Shown: positions 37,464-46,638, counted from the stretch's first letter. The stretch: DNA of 59,803 nt from Acidovorax sp. MR-S7 (GCF_000400995.2 NZ_DF238907.1:1-59803); one strand, 5' to 3'. A program made the numbers and translations. Notes: generated by a model from the sequence alone, not told the origin.

Positions 37464-38401
37464 GGGCGGTCCTGCTGCACGAGCAGATGGCGGTAGCGCT
37501 CGGGCACCAGCGTCTGGTCGTAGAACGGGTTGGGGATGTCGATGACGGTGCGGCTTTTGAAGACCTCCGGGGCCGGGGGCTGGCGGTGCCGCGCCCACAC
37601 CTGCAGGAAGCTGCCGTCGGCCACGATGCGGTCGAACCCCGCCAGCAGCGCCGCGTGCAGCGCGTCGGTGCGCGGACCCGGGGCGATCCAGACGAAGCGG
37701 AACCAGGGGTAGCGCACGAGGATGTAGGGGTCCACCGTGAGCTGGGGGTAGCGCTTGCGGAAATGCGGCAGGAAGTAGTTCAGCGTCTCCTCCAGGCCCA
37801 GGGGAAAGAGGTCGAGGAAACCCGCCTCCATCTGCTCGGCGAACTCGCCGTCGCTCCAGCGCTTGACCTCCTTGGTGGGAATGCCCGCCGCCCGGTAGAT
37901 CTCCACGTCCATCCAGCCCACGTTCTGCCCCATGGAAAAGTGCGCCAGGTCGGCCACGGTGCGCACGTGGGCGAGCCTGGCCTTGTGCGTCTCCAGCAGC
38001 AGGTTGATGCGCCAGCCCAGCAGGCCGCGGTCCAGCGGCACGGGCACCATGCGCAGCCGGCCCTGCTGCACGAGGCGCAGCCGCGCGGGCGTGGCGGGCA
38101 TCATGTCCACGTGGGTCTGGCCCTGGCTGATCTGGAACAGGTTGCGCCGCTCGTTGCCGCGCGGCGCATCGGTGAACTCCGCCTGCATGCCAGCGGCCTG
38201 CAGCGCGGCGCGCACCAGCGCGCGGGCGTGCGCCAGGTGCGGCTCGTTCTGCACCACGAACGCGGCCGGGCCGGCCGCATGGGCGGGCAGGCTGGCGCCG
38301 GCCAGCAAGGCCAGCAAGGCCAGCAAGGCCAGCAAGGCCAGCAAGGCCAGCAAGGCCAGCAAGGCCAGCGCGGCGCGGCGGGAGCAGGGGCGGGTATCCA
38401 T
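37460..38401 (-). CDS. Periplasmic solute-binding protein coupled to a diguanylate cyclase
   Basis: The 313-residue protein has a long hydrophobic signal peptide encoded by a 9-bp tandem repeat (LLA units, about residues 12-34). An SBP family 3-like body follows: FVVQNEPHLAHARALVRAAL, TDAPRGNERRNLFQISQGQ, LRMVPVPLDRGLLGWRINLL and DLFPLGLEETLNYFLPHF. Such proteins bind amino acids or small polar ligands, but no permease is adjacent. Instead its stop overlaps the start of the membrane GGDEF gene, so it probably presents a ligand to that sensor. Length is normal for the family. Confidence 0.88.
   Translation of the reverse strand: MDTRPCSRRAALALLALLALLALLALLALLALLAGASLPAHAAGPAAFVVQNEPHLAHARALVRAALQAAGMQAEFTDAPRGNERRNLFQISQGQTHVDMMPATPARLRLVQQGRLRMVPVPLDRGLLGWRINLLLETHKARLAHVRTVADLAHFSMGQNVGWMDVEIYRAAGIPTKEVKRWSDGEFAEQMEAGFLDLFPLGLEETLNYFLPHFRKRYPQLTVDPYILVRYPWFRFVWIAPGPRTDALHAALLAGFDRIVADGSFLQVWARHRQPPAPEVFKSRTVIDIPNPFYDQTLVPERYRHLLVQQDRP
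38301..38369. repeat. 9-bp tandem repeat in a signal-peptide coding region
   Basis: The unit GCCAGCAAG recurs 7 times without change plus 6 bases (7.7 copies). On the coding strand each unit adds Leu-Leu-Ala. The unit is a multiple of three, so gain or loss changes the length of the hydrophobic core without breaking the frame. Confidence 0.95.
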
Positions 38402-38461
38402 GTGTCCAAATGAAACAAACAGGGGCAGCTTAATGGAATCCGCACGACATAATCGTCAACC

Positions 38462-39493
38462 ATGTTTGCCTACGTTCTCAAGCGCGTCCTGCTCATGCTG
38501 CCCACGCTGCTGGGCGTGCTGCTGCTGACATTCGTGGTCATCCAGTTCGTGCCCGGCGGCCCGGTGGAGCAATACCTGGCCGAGGCCAAGGCGGGTGCCG
38601 CCGGCAGGGGCGGCGAGGGCGGGGGCATGGCCTACCGCGGCGCGCAGGGCGTCGACCCGCAGCGGCTGGAGCAGATCAAGCAGCTCTACGGCTTCGACAA
38701 GCCCGCGCACGAGCGCTTCTTCCAGATGCTGGGCCAGTTCGCGCGCTTCGACCTGGGGCGCAGCTTCTTCCAGAACAAGGACGTGTGGCAGCTCGTGAAG
38801 GAAAAGCTGCCCGTCTCCATCAGCCTGGGCCTGTGGACGTTCCTCATCAGCTACCTCGTGGCCGTGCCACTGGGCGTGGCCAAGGCGGTGCGCGCGGGCT
38901 CGCGCTTCGACTTCGTGACCACGCTCATCATCCTCGTGGGCTATGCGATTCCCGGCTTCGTGCTCGGCGTGGCGCTGCTCGTGGTCTTCGGCGGGCAGCT
39001 GCAGTGGTTCCCGCTGCGCGGGCTCACCTCGGCCAACTGGGCAGAGCTGCCCTGGGGCGCGCGCATCGTCGACTACCTCTGGCACATCACGCTGCCCGTC
39101 ACCGCCATGGTGGCCGGCAGCTTCGCGGTGACGGCCATGCTGACCAAGAATGCCTTCCTGGAGGAGATACGCAAGCAATACGTGCTGACCGCGCGCGCCA
39201 AGGGCCTGTCCGACCGGCAGGTGCTGTGGAAGCACGTGCTGCGCAACGCGCTGATCCCCATCGTCACCGGCTTTCCGGCGGCGTTCATCGGCGCCTTCTT
39301 CGCGGGCTCGCTGCTCATCGAGACGCTGTTCTCGCTCGACGGGCTGGGCCTGCTGTCGTACGAAAGCGTGATCCGCCGCGACTATCCCGTGGTGCTGGGC
39401 ACGCTCTATCTGTTCACGCTGATCGGCCTGGTGACCAAGCTGATCAGCGACCTTTGCTACGTGTGGGTGGATCCGCGTGTCAAGTTCGACTGA
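38462..39493 (+). CDS. yejB: YejB-type peptide ABC transporter permease
   Basis: The 343-residue inner-membrane permease opens MFAYVLKRVLLMLPTLLGVL and has about six membrane helices. The cytoplasmic EAA loop (RKQYVLTARAKGLSDRQVLW) contacts the ATPase, with FAGSLLIETLFSLDGLGLL near the end. A Gly-rich periplasmic stretch (AAGRGGEGGG) near residue 46 is a small species-specific insert typical of YejB. It forms the translocation channel with YejE. ATG at 38462 has no clear Shine-Dalgarno. yejE begins 17 bases before its stop. Confidence 0.95.
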   Translation: MFAYVLKRVLLMLPTLLGVLLLTFVVIQFVPGGPVEQYLAEAKAGAAGRGGEGGGMAYRGAQGVDPQRLEQIKQLYGFDKPAHERFFQMLGQFARFDLGRSFFQNKDVWQLVKEKLPVSISLGLWTFLISYLVAVPLGVAKAVRAGSRFDFVTTLIILVGYAIPGFVLGVALLVVFGGQLQWFPLRGLTSANWAELPWGARIVDYLWHITLPVTAMVAGSFAVTAMLTKNAFLEEIRKQYVLTARAKGLSDRQVLWKHVLRNALIPIVTGFPAAFIGAFFAGSLLIETLFSLDGLGLLSYESVIRRDYPVVLGTLYLFTLIGLVTKLISDLCYVWVDPRVKFD

Positions 39494-40517
39494 TTCGGTT
39501 TCCCTGTCGCCGGGCCGCCGCGCCTGGCGGCGCTTCCGTGCCAACCGCCTGGGCTTCTGGAGCCTGGTGGTGTTCTGCGTGCTGGTCGTCGTCAGCCTGG
39601 GGGCCGAACTGGTCAGCAACGACCGGCCGCTGCTCGTGCGCTACGAGGGGCAGTTGTACTTCCCCATGCTCCACGACTATCCGGAGACCACCTTCGGCGG
39701 CGATTTCCAGACGCCCACGGACTACCTCGACCCGTTCATCCGCGAGCGCCTTTCGGCGGGCGGCAACTGGGCCATCTACACGCTCAACCGCTACGGGCCC
39801 GGCACCCTGAACTATTTCGCCAAGGAGCCCAACCCCTCCGGCCCTTCGCGCGACAACTGGCTGGGCACCGACGACCGCGGGCGCGACCTGCTCGCGCAGC
39901 TGCTCTACGGTTTTCGCGTGAGCGTGCTGTTCGGTATTGCCCTCACGGTGGTGGGCGTGGTGCTGGGGGTGGCGGCCGGGGCCGTGCAGGGCTTCTTCGG
40001 CGGCAAGACCGACCTGGCCTTCCAGCGCTTCATCGAGATCTGGGGCTCCATGCCCGAGCTGTACCTGCTGATCATCTTCAGCGCCGTGTTCGCGCCCAGC
40101 ATCACGCTGCTGCTGGTGCTGCTGTCGCTCTTCGGCTGGATGGGCCTGTCGGACTACGTGCGCGCCGAGTTCCTGCGCAACCGCCAGCTCGACTACGTGA
40201 AGGCCGCGCGGGCGCTGGGCGTGGGCAACGGGCAGATCATCGGGCGCCACATCCTGCCCAACAGCATGACGCCGGTGGTGACCTTCCTGCCGTTCCGCAT
40301 GGGTGCGGCCATCCTCGCGCTCACCTCGCTCGACTTCCTGGGCCTGGGCGTGCCGCCGGGCACGCCCAGCCTGGGCGAACTGCTCTCGCAGGGCAAGAAC
40401 AACATCGATGCGTGGTGGATCTCCATCTTCACCTTCGCCGTGCTCGTCACGACGCTGCTGCTGCTCACCTTCATGGGCGACGCGCTGCGGGACGCGCTGG
40501 ACCCTCGCAAGAACTGA
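39477..40517 (+). CDS. yejE: YejE-type peptide ABC transporter permease
   Basis: The 346-residue permease starts at GTG 39477 inside the yejB end. It has the OppC-like N-terminal segment LSPGRRAWRRFRANRLGFWS and the large periplasmic loop between the first two helices (PYPETTFGGDF-like, DYLDPFIRERL), which marks YejE. GTDDRGRDLLAQLLYGFRVS and the EAA loop RNRQLDYVKAARALGVGNGQ follow. It partners YejB. The length and loop fit the family; the 17-base overlap implies coupling. Confidence 0.95.
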   Translation: MSSSTDSVSLSPGRRAWRRFRANRLGFWSLVVFCVLVVVSLGAELVSNDRPLLVRYEGQLYFPMLHDYPETTFGGDFQTPTDYLDPFIRERLSAGGNWAIYTLNRYGPGTLNYFAKEPNPSGPSRDNWLGTDDRGRDLLAQLLYGFRVSVLFGIALTVVGVVLGVAAGAVQGFFGGKTDLAFQRFIEIWGSMPELYLLIIFSAVFAPSITLLLVLLSLFGWMGLSDYVRAEFLRNRQLDYVKAARALGVGNGQIIGRHILPNSMTPVVTFLPFRMGAAILALTSLDFLGLGVPPGTPSLGELLSQGKNNIDAWWISIFTFAVLVTTLLLLTFMGDALRDALDPRKN

Positions 40518-40519
40518 AC

Positions 40520-42154
40520 ATGCGCGCCACGCCCCCGCTTTCCCCATCTCCCGCGCCGCTCGTGCAGGTGCAGGACCTGCACGTGCGCTTCGGCGCCAAG
40601 GAGGTCGTGCGCGGCGTGAGCTTCGACATCCTGCCCGGCGAGAAGCTCGCGCTGGTGGGCGAGTCGGGCTCGGGCAAGACCATCACCGCGCTGTCGTTGC
40701 TGCGGCTGGCGGGCGACGCGCAGCTCGCGGGCCGTGCGCTCATGCAGGGGCGCGACCTGCTGGCGCTGACGGAGCGCGAGATGCGCGGCGTGCGCGGCGG
40801 CGACATCGCCATGGTGTTCCAGGAGCCGATGACCGCGCTCAACCCGCTCATGACGGTGGGCGAGCAGGTGGCCGAAGTGCTGGTGCTGAAGCAAGCCCTC
40901 AGCAAAGCGCAGGGCGCACATGCCGCCGTCGAACTGCTGGCGAGCACGGGCATCCCCGAACCCGGGCGGCGTGCGCGCAGCTATCCGCACCAGCTCTCGG
41001 GCGGGCAGCGCCAGCGCGCCATGATCGCCATGGCGCTGGCCAGCCGGCCGCGCCTGCTGCTGGCCGACGAACCCACCACGGCGCTGGACGTGACGCTGCG
41101 CGGCCAGATCCTCGACCTGCTCTCCGACCTGCAACGCCAGACCGGCATGGCCGTGCTGCTCATCACGCACGACCTGCCGCTGGTGCGCCGCTTCGCCGAC
41201 CGCGTGGCCGTCATGGAGCAGGGCGTGCTGGTGGAGCAGGGCACCGTGGCGCAGGTCTTCGGCGCGCCGCAGCATGCCTACACGCGCCGCCTGATCGGCA
41301 GCGCGCCCCGGCGCGACGTGATCGAAGGCGTGGTGGCCGAAGGCGTGCCGCCCGCCGCGCAGGCCGGCGCGCTGCGCGTGGCCTACCCCGTGCCGCTGCC
41401 CGGTGTGCGCGGCTGGTTCGCCAAGGGCGAGTTCGTGGCCGTGAAAAGCGCGGGCTTCCGCATCCCGCGCGCACGCACGCTGGGCGTGGTAGGCGAGTCG
41501 GGCTCGGGCAAGTCGACGCTGGCGCAGGCACTGCTGGGCCTGCTGCCGCATTCGGGCGAGCTGCAGGTCGCCGGCCAGCCGTGGCAGCAGCCCGCGCACC
41601 GCAACACACCGCACAACCAGCAGTTGCGCAGGCAGGTGCAGGTGGTGTTCCAGGACCCGTTCTCGTCGCTCTCGCCGCGCATGACCGTGGAGGAGATCGT
41701 GGGCGAGGGCCTGCGCGTGCATGCGCCGGAGATGCCCGCGACCGAGCGCCGAACGCGCGTGGCGGCCATGCTGGCCGAGGTGGGGCTGACCGAGGCGCAG
41801 TTCCCCGGCCTGCTCGCGCGCTACCCGCACGAATTCTCTGGCGGCCAGCGCCAGCGCCTGGCGATCGCGCGGGCGCTGGTGGTGGAGCCGCAGCTGCTGG
41901 TGCTCGACGAGCCCACGAGCGCGCTCGACGTGACCATCCAGCAGCAGGTGCTGGGCCTGCTGCAGCGCCTGCAGAAGGAGCGGGCGCTGTCGTACCTGCT
42001 CATCACCCACGACGTGGCCGTGGTGCGCGCCATGGCGCACGAGGTGATCGTGATGAAGGACGGCGAGGTGGTGGAGAGCGGCCCCGTGCGCCAGGTGCTC
42101 GACGCGCCGCGCCACCCCTACACGCGGCAACTGGTGGAAGCCGCCGCCGCGTAA
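40520..42154 (+). CDS. yejF: YejF-type peptide ABC transporter, two fused ATPase domains
   Basis: The 544-residue protein has two ABC ATPase halves. Half one has Walker A GESGSGKTITALS, signature LSGGQRQRAMIA and Walker B LLLADEPTTALD. Half two has GESGSGKSTLAQA, FSGGQRQRLAIA and LLVLDEPTSALD. Both sites look intact. It powers YejBE uptake of short peptides. ATG 40520 begins 2 bases after the yejE stop. The gene ends 6 bases from the convergent YeeE-type gene, leaving no room for a separate terminator. Confidence 0.96.
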   Translation: MRATPPLSPSPAPLVQVQDLHVRFGAKEVVRGVSFDILPGEKLALVGESGSGKTITALSLLRLAGDAQLAGRALMQGRDLLALTEREMRGVRGGDIAMVFQEPMTALNPLMTVGEQVAEVLVLKQALSKAQGAHAAVELLASTGIPEPGRRARSYPHQLSGGQRQRAMIAMALASRPRLLLADEPTTALDVTLRGQILDLLSDLQRQTGMAVLLITHDLPLVRRFADRVAVMEQGVLVEQGTVAQVFGAPQHAYTRRLIGSAPRRDVIEGVVAEGVPPAAQAGALRVAYPVPLPGVRGWFAKGEFVAVKSAGFRIPRARTLGVVGESGSGKSTLAQALLGLLPHSGELQVAGQPWQQPAHRNTPHNQQLRRQVQVVFQDPFSSLSPRMTVEEIVGEGLRVHAPEMPATERRTRVAAMLAEVGLTEAQFPGLLARYPHEFSGGQRQRLAIARALVVEPQLLVLDEPTSALDVTIQQQVLGLLQRLQKERALSYLLITHDVAVVRAMAHEVIVMKDGEVVESGPVRQVLDAPRHPYTRQLVEAAAA

Positions 42155-42160
42155 TACCGG

Positions 42161-43267
42161 CTACATGCGCTCCAGCCGCCAGTTCTGGTAGCGCAGTGCC
42201 GCGGCGGCTCCGCCGATGATGGCAAGCACCGCCGGAAAGCTCGCCAGGTGCAGCGTGGAGATCGCGCTGACGCCCTGGCCGATGGTGCAGCCCATGGCCG
42301 TCACGCCGCCCACGCCCATGAGCGCGGCGCCCGCGAGGTGGTGCGCCAGGTCATCCGTGCCCGCGAAGCCCTGCCAGCGGAACTCGCGCGTGCACAGCGC
42401 ATGCACGGCCGCGCCCGCGATGACGCCGAGCACCGACACCACTCCCACGGTGAGCACCTTGTTACGGTCGCTGAAGAACATCAGCCAGTCGAGCGTGTGG
42501 GCTACCGGCGTGGCGAAGCTCAGTGCCTCGATGCGGCCCGTATAGGTGGCCGCGTACATGTGCTCCAGCGTCTGCGGGTGTTCCTGCACCTCGGCCCAGT
42601 GGCCGCTGAGCCACCACGCGGCCACCGCCAGCGCGCCGATGCCCGCACCGCCGAGCAGACTGCGCGCGTCGCGCCGCCCACCCAGCGCCCAGGCGATCAG
42701 CAGGCCGCCCAGCAGCAGGCCAGCGCTCAGCCGCAGCATCGGCAGCGGCGCACCCGACCAGCGCGCCAGCACGTCGGGCAGGAAGGCCTGGCCCTGCAGC
42801 GGCCACTGCACCGCATCGACGGTGAGCACGCGCAGCACGGCCGTGATGCCCTTGAGCGTGGCGAACGCGGCCAGGCCCATCACGACGAACACCACGAGCG
42901 ACTTGAGGCTGCCGCCGCCCAGGCGGATCAGGTTCTTGCTGCCGCAGCCCGAGGCGATCACCATGCCGAAGCCGAACAGCGCACCGCCGACGAGGGCCGA
43001 GAGCCACAGCACGCTGGTGGAGGCGTAGAGCGTGTGGGCCGGGTCCACCCAGCCGATCCGGGCCAGCACCGCGAAGCCGCACATCGCCACGCCCACGGCC
43101 ATGGCCCACTGGCGCATGCGCGACCAGTCGCCCAGGCTCACCGCGTCGCTGATGGCGCCCATGGTGCAGAAATGCGTGTGCCGCGCCACGGCCCCGAACA
43201 GGGCCGAGATCACGAAGGCGAGGGCGAGGGTGGAGGTGACGAGGGCTTGGAAGTCTGCGGGAGCCAT
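42161..43267 (-). CDS. YeeE/YedE (TsuA-like) sulfur transporter
   Basis: The 368-residue membrane protein has about nine to ten helices and the three conserved cysteines of thiosulfate transporter TsuA: C34 (HTHFCTMGAIS), C108 (VIASGCGSKNL) and C327 (TAMGCTIGQG). These pass thiosulfate across the inner membrane in TsuA. The final 40 residues form the last helix. It sits at the end of the sox cluster on the same strand, with repeat R10 between it and soxB. Substrate thiosulfate or polysulfide is inferred from family and context. The ATG at 43267 follows no strong site; nearby upstream ATGs lie in the repeat. Confidence 0.92.
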   Translation of the reverse strand: MAPADFQALVTSTLALAFVISALFGAVARHTHFCTMGAISDAVSLGDWSRMRQWAMAVGVAMCGFAVLARIGWVDPAHTLYASTSVLWLSALVGGALFGFGMVIASGCGSKNLIRLGGGSLKSLVVFVVMGLAAFATLKGITAVLRVLTVDAVQWPLQGQAFLPDVLARWSGAPLPMLRLSAGLLLGGLLIAWALGGRRDARSLLGGAGIGALAVAAWWLSGHWAEVQEHPQTLEHMYAATYTGRIEALSFATPVAHTLDWLMFFSDRNKVLTVGVVSVLGVIAGAAVHALCTREFRWQGFAGTDDLAHHLAGAALMGVGGVTAMGCTIGQGVSAISTLHLASFPAVLAIIGGAAAALRYQNWRLERM

Positions 43268-43307
43268 GCAGGATTCTAGGGACCGCGCAGGGGAATGGCA
43301 GGAATTC

Positions 43308-43357
43308 AAAAAAGAGAGCTGCCAGCGCTTGACTGGCAATCGCTGGAGCCCTTTTTT
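43308..43357. repeat. Intergenic palindromic repeat, copy R10, also terminator-like
   Basis: A6, GAGAGCTGCCAGCGCTTG, then GCAATCGCTGGAGCCC, T6. With A6 on one side and T6 on the other it could terminate transcription in both directions. It begins 8 bases past the soxB stop. Confidence 0.8.
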
Positions 43358-43365
43358 ATCTCAAT

Positions 43366-45093
43366 TCAGGCGATTCCCGGGTTGGGCAGCACGTTCTTCA
43401 GCGCGGGCTCGTTGAGCTTGCGCGGCGCGATGACCTTCTTGGACTGCAGCCAGGGCTCGACCACTTCCCAGATCTGCTTGTTGCCCGCGCTCTTGGCTTC
43501 CTCGGCCACGGGCGCCCAGCCGGCCACCTTGTAGACGCGGTCGGCTTCCAGCAGGGCATCTCCCAGCCGCAGGTTGTCGATGCGCCGGCCCATGCCGGCC
43601 GTGGGGTCGCAGGTGTAGCTGAGGCCCCCCACGCGCACCATGTCGCCGCCCTGCTGGTAGTAGGGGTCTGGGTTGAAGAGGTTGTCGCACACGTCTTCGA
43701 GCACGGTCTTGATGGTGGCGCCCGTCATCTCGGTCACGGTGGCGTAGGAATACGTGGTGGCCGTCATGTCCATGAGCCATTCGCGCGTGATGTCCTGGCC
43801 CGGCAGCAGCGAGGTGCCCCAGCGGAAGCCCGGCGAGAACGCGATCTGCGCGCCTTGCACCTCCATCATGGCGTCGAGCAGCAGCTGGTCGCCCGTGCCA
43901 TTGAAGTTGCCGCGCCGGTACAGCGTGCCGTCGGTGCGCGCCAGCACTTCGGCCAGCTTGGCCTCGTAGGGCGCACGGATGCGCGTGATGAGCGCGTCCA
44001 TGGCCTTGTCGGCCGGCAGCAGGTTGGCGAACACGGGCAGCAGGCGGTAGCGGAAGTCGCGCACCTGGCCGCCCTGCACGTCGAAGTCGAGCACGCCGAG
44101 GAACTTGCCGTTCGAGCCCGCGTTGGTCACGATGGTCTTGCCGCCCGCGTTCTCGACCAGCGTGGGTACGGGCATGCCGTCGTGCGTGTGGCCGCCCAGG
44201 ATGGCGTCGATGCCGCGCACGCGGCTGGCCATCTTGAGGTCCACGTCCATGCCGTTGTGCGAGAGCACGACGACCACCTTGGCGCCCTTGGCGCGCGCCT
44301 CGTCCACCATCTTCTGCAGGTTGTCGTCCTGGATGCCGAAGCTCCAGTCGGCCACCATGTAGCGCGGGTTGGCAATGGGCGTATAGGGGAACGCCTGGCC
44401 GATGATGGCGCAGGGCACGCCGTTGATCTCGCGGATCACATAGGGCTTGAACACCGGATCGCCGAAGTCGGCGGTCTTGACGTTCTGCGCGACGAAGTCC
44501 ACCTTGCCCGCGAAGTCCTTCTCCACGATCTCCTGCACGCGCTCCATGCCGTAGGTGAACTCCCAGTGGCCGGTCATCACGTCCACGCCGAGCAGCTTGC
44601 AGGCGTCCACCATGTCCTGCCCGTTCGTCCACAGCGACGTGGCCGAGCCCTGCCAGGTGTCGCCGCCGTCGAGCAGCAGCGCGCCCTTGCGGCCGGCCTT
44701 CATGCGCTGCACCAGCGTCGAGAGGTGCGCGAAGCCGCCCACGCGGCCATAGCGGCGCGCTGCCTGCTCGAAGTCCAGGTAGGTGAACGCGTGCGCGCCC
44801 GGCGTGCCGGGGCGCACGTTGACGGATTTCAGCAGCGCCTCGCCCACGAGGTGCGGGCGCTGCCCCTTCATCGCGCCGATGCCGATGTTGACATTGGGCT
44901 CGCGGAAGTGGATCGGCAGCAGCTGCGCATGGCAGTCGGTCATGTGCAGGAAGGAGACGTTGCCGAAGGCGGGCACGTCGTACAGGGCGTTGCCCGCCGT
45001 GGCGGCATCGGCCTGGGCATGGGTGCCCAGGGCCATGCCGGCTGCGCCGGCCGCGCCCAGCACCTGCAGGAATTCACGCTTGGAAAGGTTCAT
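43366..45093 (-). CDS. soxB: Sulfur-oxidation thiosulfohydrolase SoxB
   Basis: The 575-residue periplasmic dimanganese enzyme releases sulfate from SoxY-bound S-thiosulfonate. The N-terminus NLSKREFLQVLGAAGAAGMA is a Tat-type signal without a full twin-arginine (KRE). The metallophosphatase motifs are HMTDCHAQLLPI, DGGDTWQGSAT, TGHWEFTYG and ILGGHTHDGMP. Length and signature match the SoxB family (about 560-575). It is the last gene of the sox operon, 16 bases after soxX. The stop is followed by repeat R10. Confidence 0.96.
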   Translation of the reverse strand: MNLSKREFLQVLGAAGAAGMALGTHAQADAATAGNALYDVPAFGNVSFLHMTDCHAQLLPIHFREPNVNIGIGAMKGQRPHLVGEALLKSVNVRPGTPGAHAFTYLDFEQAARRYGRVGGFAHLSTLVQRMKAGRKGALLLDGGDTWQGSATSLWTNGQDMVDACKLLGVDVMTGHWEFTYGMERVQEIVEKDFAGKVDFVAQNVKTADFGDPVFKPYVIREINGVPCAIIGQAFPYTPIANPRYMVADWSFGIQDDNLQKMVDEARAKGAKVVVVLSHNGMDVDLKMASRVRGIDAILGGHTHDGMPVPTLVENAGGKTIVTNAGSNGKFLGVLDFDVQGGQVRDFRYRLLPVFANLLPADKAMDALITRIRAPYEAKLAEVLARTDGTLYRRGNFNGTGDQLLLDAMMEVQGAQIAFSPGFRWGTSLLPGQDITREWLMDMTATTYSYATVTEMTGATIKTVLEDVCDNLFNPDPYYQQGGDMVRVGGLSYTCDPTAGMGRRIDNLRLGDALLEADRVYKVAGWAPVAEEAKSAGNKQIWEVVEPWLQSKKVIAPRKLNEPALKNVLPNPGIA

Positions 45094-45109
45094 GGCACGC
45101 CGCGGCTGG

Positions 45110-45790
45110 TCAGCGGTTGACGGGAGACTTCGGGTCGAGCAGCAGGGCCACGATGTGGCGCACCTGGTTCTCGTCGAGGATGCCGGCATGGCCGGCGCGC
45201 GGCATGTTGGAGCAGGCGTTGTAGGCCTTGCTGTTCCAGATCTTGCCCCAGGTGTACTTGACGATCTCCAGCGTCTGCGGGCTGTTCGGATCGGTCACCC
45301 CGCGGATCTTGCCGTAGTTGTAGAGGCTCGGGCCGATGGTGCCGAAGGAGATTTCCTCCTTGGTGATCTGGTGGCAGTTGTAGCAGTTGCCGCCGTTGGC
45401 CGCTCCGGCCTTGTCGGTCCAGGTGCGGCCGCGGCCGCTCTGGGCGATCTTCTCGCCTTCCTTCCAGTCGCCCAGGTACTTGCCGTCGGCGGGCCAGCGG
45501 ATGGTCTTCATGTTGAGCGCCTCGATCTCCTTGGCGCGTTCGGCGGACAGCGGCTGCCCGGCCACGTCGGACGCGTCGCACGCCCGGGTGGTGGGGTCGT
45601 CGGCGAAAGCCTGGCTGACCTTGACGATGCCCTTGTCGCGGAAGGACTCCTTGACGACCTTCTGGGTCAGCGCATCGAGCTGGGCCGGGGTCATGCCGGC
45701 GCCCTGCTGCATGCTGCCGGCGCAGCCCGCCAGCACCAGGCCGGCAGCAGAGAAGGCGAGGGAAAAGCGGAGGGTGTTCTTGCGTGTCAT
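45110..45790 (-). CDS. soxX: Cytochrome c SoxX, probably lipoprotein
   Basis: The 226-residue precursor has a signal ending in lipobox VLAGC, so it may be lipid-anchored, unlike soluble SoxX. The body has one CxxCH haem site (GGNCYNCHQITKEE), the FGTIGPSLYNYGKIRGV segment, and a distal Met of the axial type in ACSNMPRAGHAG. SoxX pairs with SoxA to conjugate thiosulfate oxidatively to SoxY. It lies 17 bases after soxA and 16 before soxB. Confidence 0.95.
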   Translation of the reverse strand: MTRKNTLRFSLAFSAAGLVLAGCAGSMQQGAGMTPAQLDALTQKVVKESFRDKGIVKVSQAFADDPTTRACDASDVAGQPLSAERAKEIEALNMKTIRWPADGKYLGDWKEGEKIAQSGRGRTWTDKAGAANGGNCYNCHQITKEEISFGTIGPSLYNYGKIRGVTDPNSPQTLEIVKYTWGKIWNSKAYNACSNMPRAGHAGILDENQVRHIVALLLDPKSPVNR

Positions 45791-45807
45791 CGTGTGCTCC
45801 TTTCGCC

Positions 45808-46608
45808 TCAGCGCTTGATGGCCGGAACGGCGGACTTCGTGCCCTTGGCGTTCACGCCCAGGTAGACGCCCAAAGCGATGGTGGCGTCGCTGGCGTAGAT
45901 GGGCTCGGGGAAGCGCTGCTGGCGGTAGCAGTCGTTCAGGCGGTGCTGCATGGTCCACATCTCGCCGCTGGAGACGCGGTAGGCCGGCCAGGCCGCGAAG
46001 CCCACGCCGTCTTCGGCCTTGCCGCTCAGGTGCGGCAGGTCCTGCAGGCGAATGCGCTTGCCTTCCTCGCCGTGGCACGACGCGCAGGAGAAGTCGTGCG
46101 AGCCGCCGCGCTGGAAGAACAGGCGCTTGCCCACCTCGTAGAACGCGCGCTCCTGCTGCTGCGACTGCGGCAGGTTGAACTTCATGTCCTTGGACTGCGA
46201 GCCGACCCAGGTGGCCAGCGCGGTGACGTTTGCACGCTCGCCTTTGCCCCAGGCGCCGTCGATGACTTCCTTGGGGTCGATGCCCTGCAGCTGGCTCATG
46301 CAGGTGACCAGGCGCGACTCCAGGTCCTGCACCTTGCCGGTGTCGGCGAAGTAGCGGGGCAGCTCCACGAAGGCGCCCTTGACGACGCCGGGCCCCTTGC
46401 CCAGGTCGCAGCGTTCGAGCGATGCTTTCCTGGGGCCGCGTTTCTGTTTCCACAGGTCCTCGCCCTTGGCTTCGAACAGCTCGGCGGGGTTGCCGTCCTG
46501 CAGCATCTCGCGGTATTCGGCGATGCCGTCGGACGTGGATTTCTGCGCCCACGCGTGGGGCGCGAACGCGGCGAGCGCCAGCACGGCGCACAGTGTTGTC
46601 TTCCTCAT
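45808..46608 (-). CDS. soxA: Cytochrome c SoxA (monohaem form)
   Basis: The 266-residue precursor has signal MRKTTLCAVLALAAFAPHAWAQ. It carries one haem motif, FSCASCHGEEG, with a cysteine ligand in RLNDCYRQQRFPEP (persulfidated in SoxA). A Cys pair (LERCDLGKG and LVTCMSQLQG) replaces the first haem and probably forms a disulfide. This is the mono-haem SoxA type. SoxAX initiates thiosulfate oxidation on SoxYZ. The ATG lies 30 bases past an intrinsic-terminator-like hairpin downstream of soxZ. Confidence 0.96.
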   Translation of the reverse strand: MRKTTLCAVLALAAFAPHAWAQKSTSDGIAEYREMLQDGNPAELFEAKGEDLWKQKRGPRKASLERCDLGKGPGVVKGAFVELPRYFADTGKVQDLESRLVTCMSQLQGIDPKEVIDGAWGKGERANVTALATWVGSQSKDMKFNLPQSQQQERAFYEVGKRLFFQRGGSHDFSCASCHGEEGKRIRLQDLPHLSGKAEDGVGFAAWPAYRVSSGEMWTMQHRLNDCYRQQRFPEPIYASDATIALGVYLGVNAKGTKSAVPAIKR

Positions 46609-46638
46609 GGGGCCACCTCTCCTTGTAGTGCTTTTGGC

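Noticed and set aside
38301-38369. CRISPR-like array
   Set aside because: Units are directly adjacent without spacers and are coding, so it is a simple tandem repeat.
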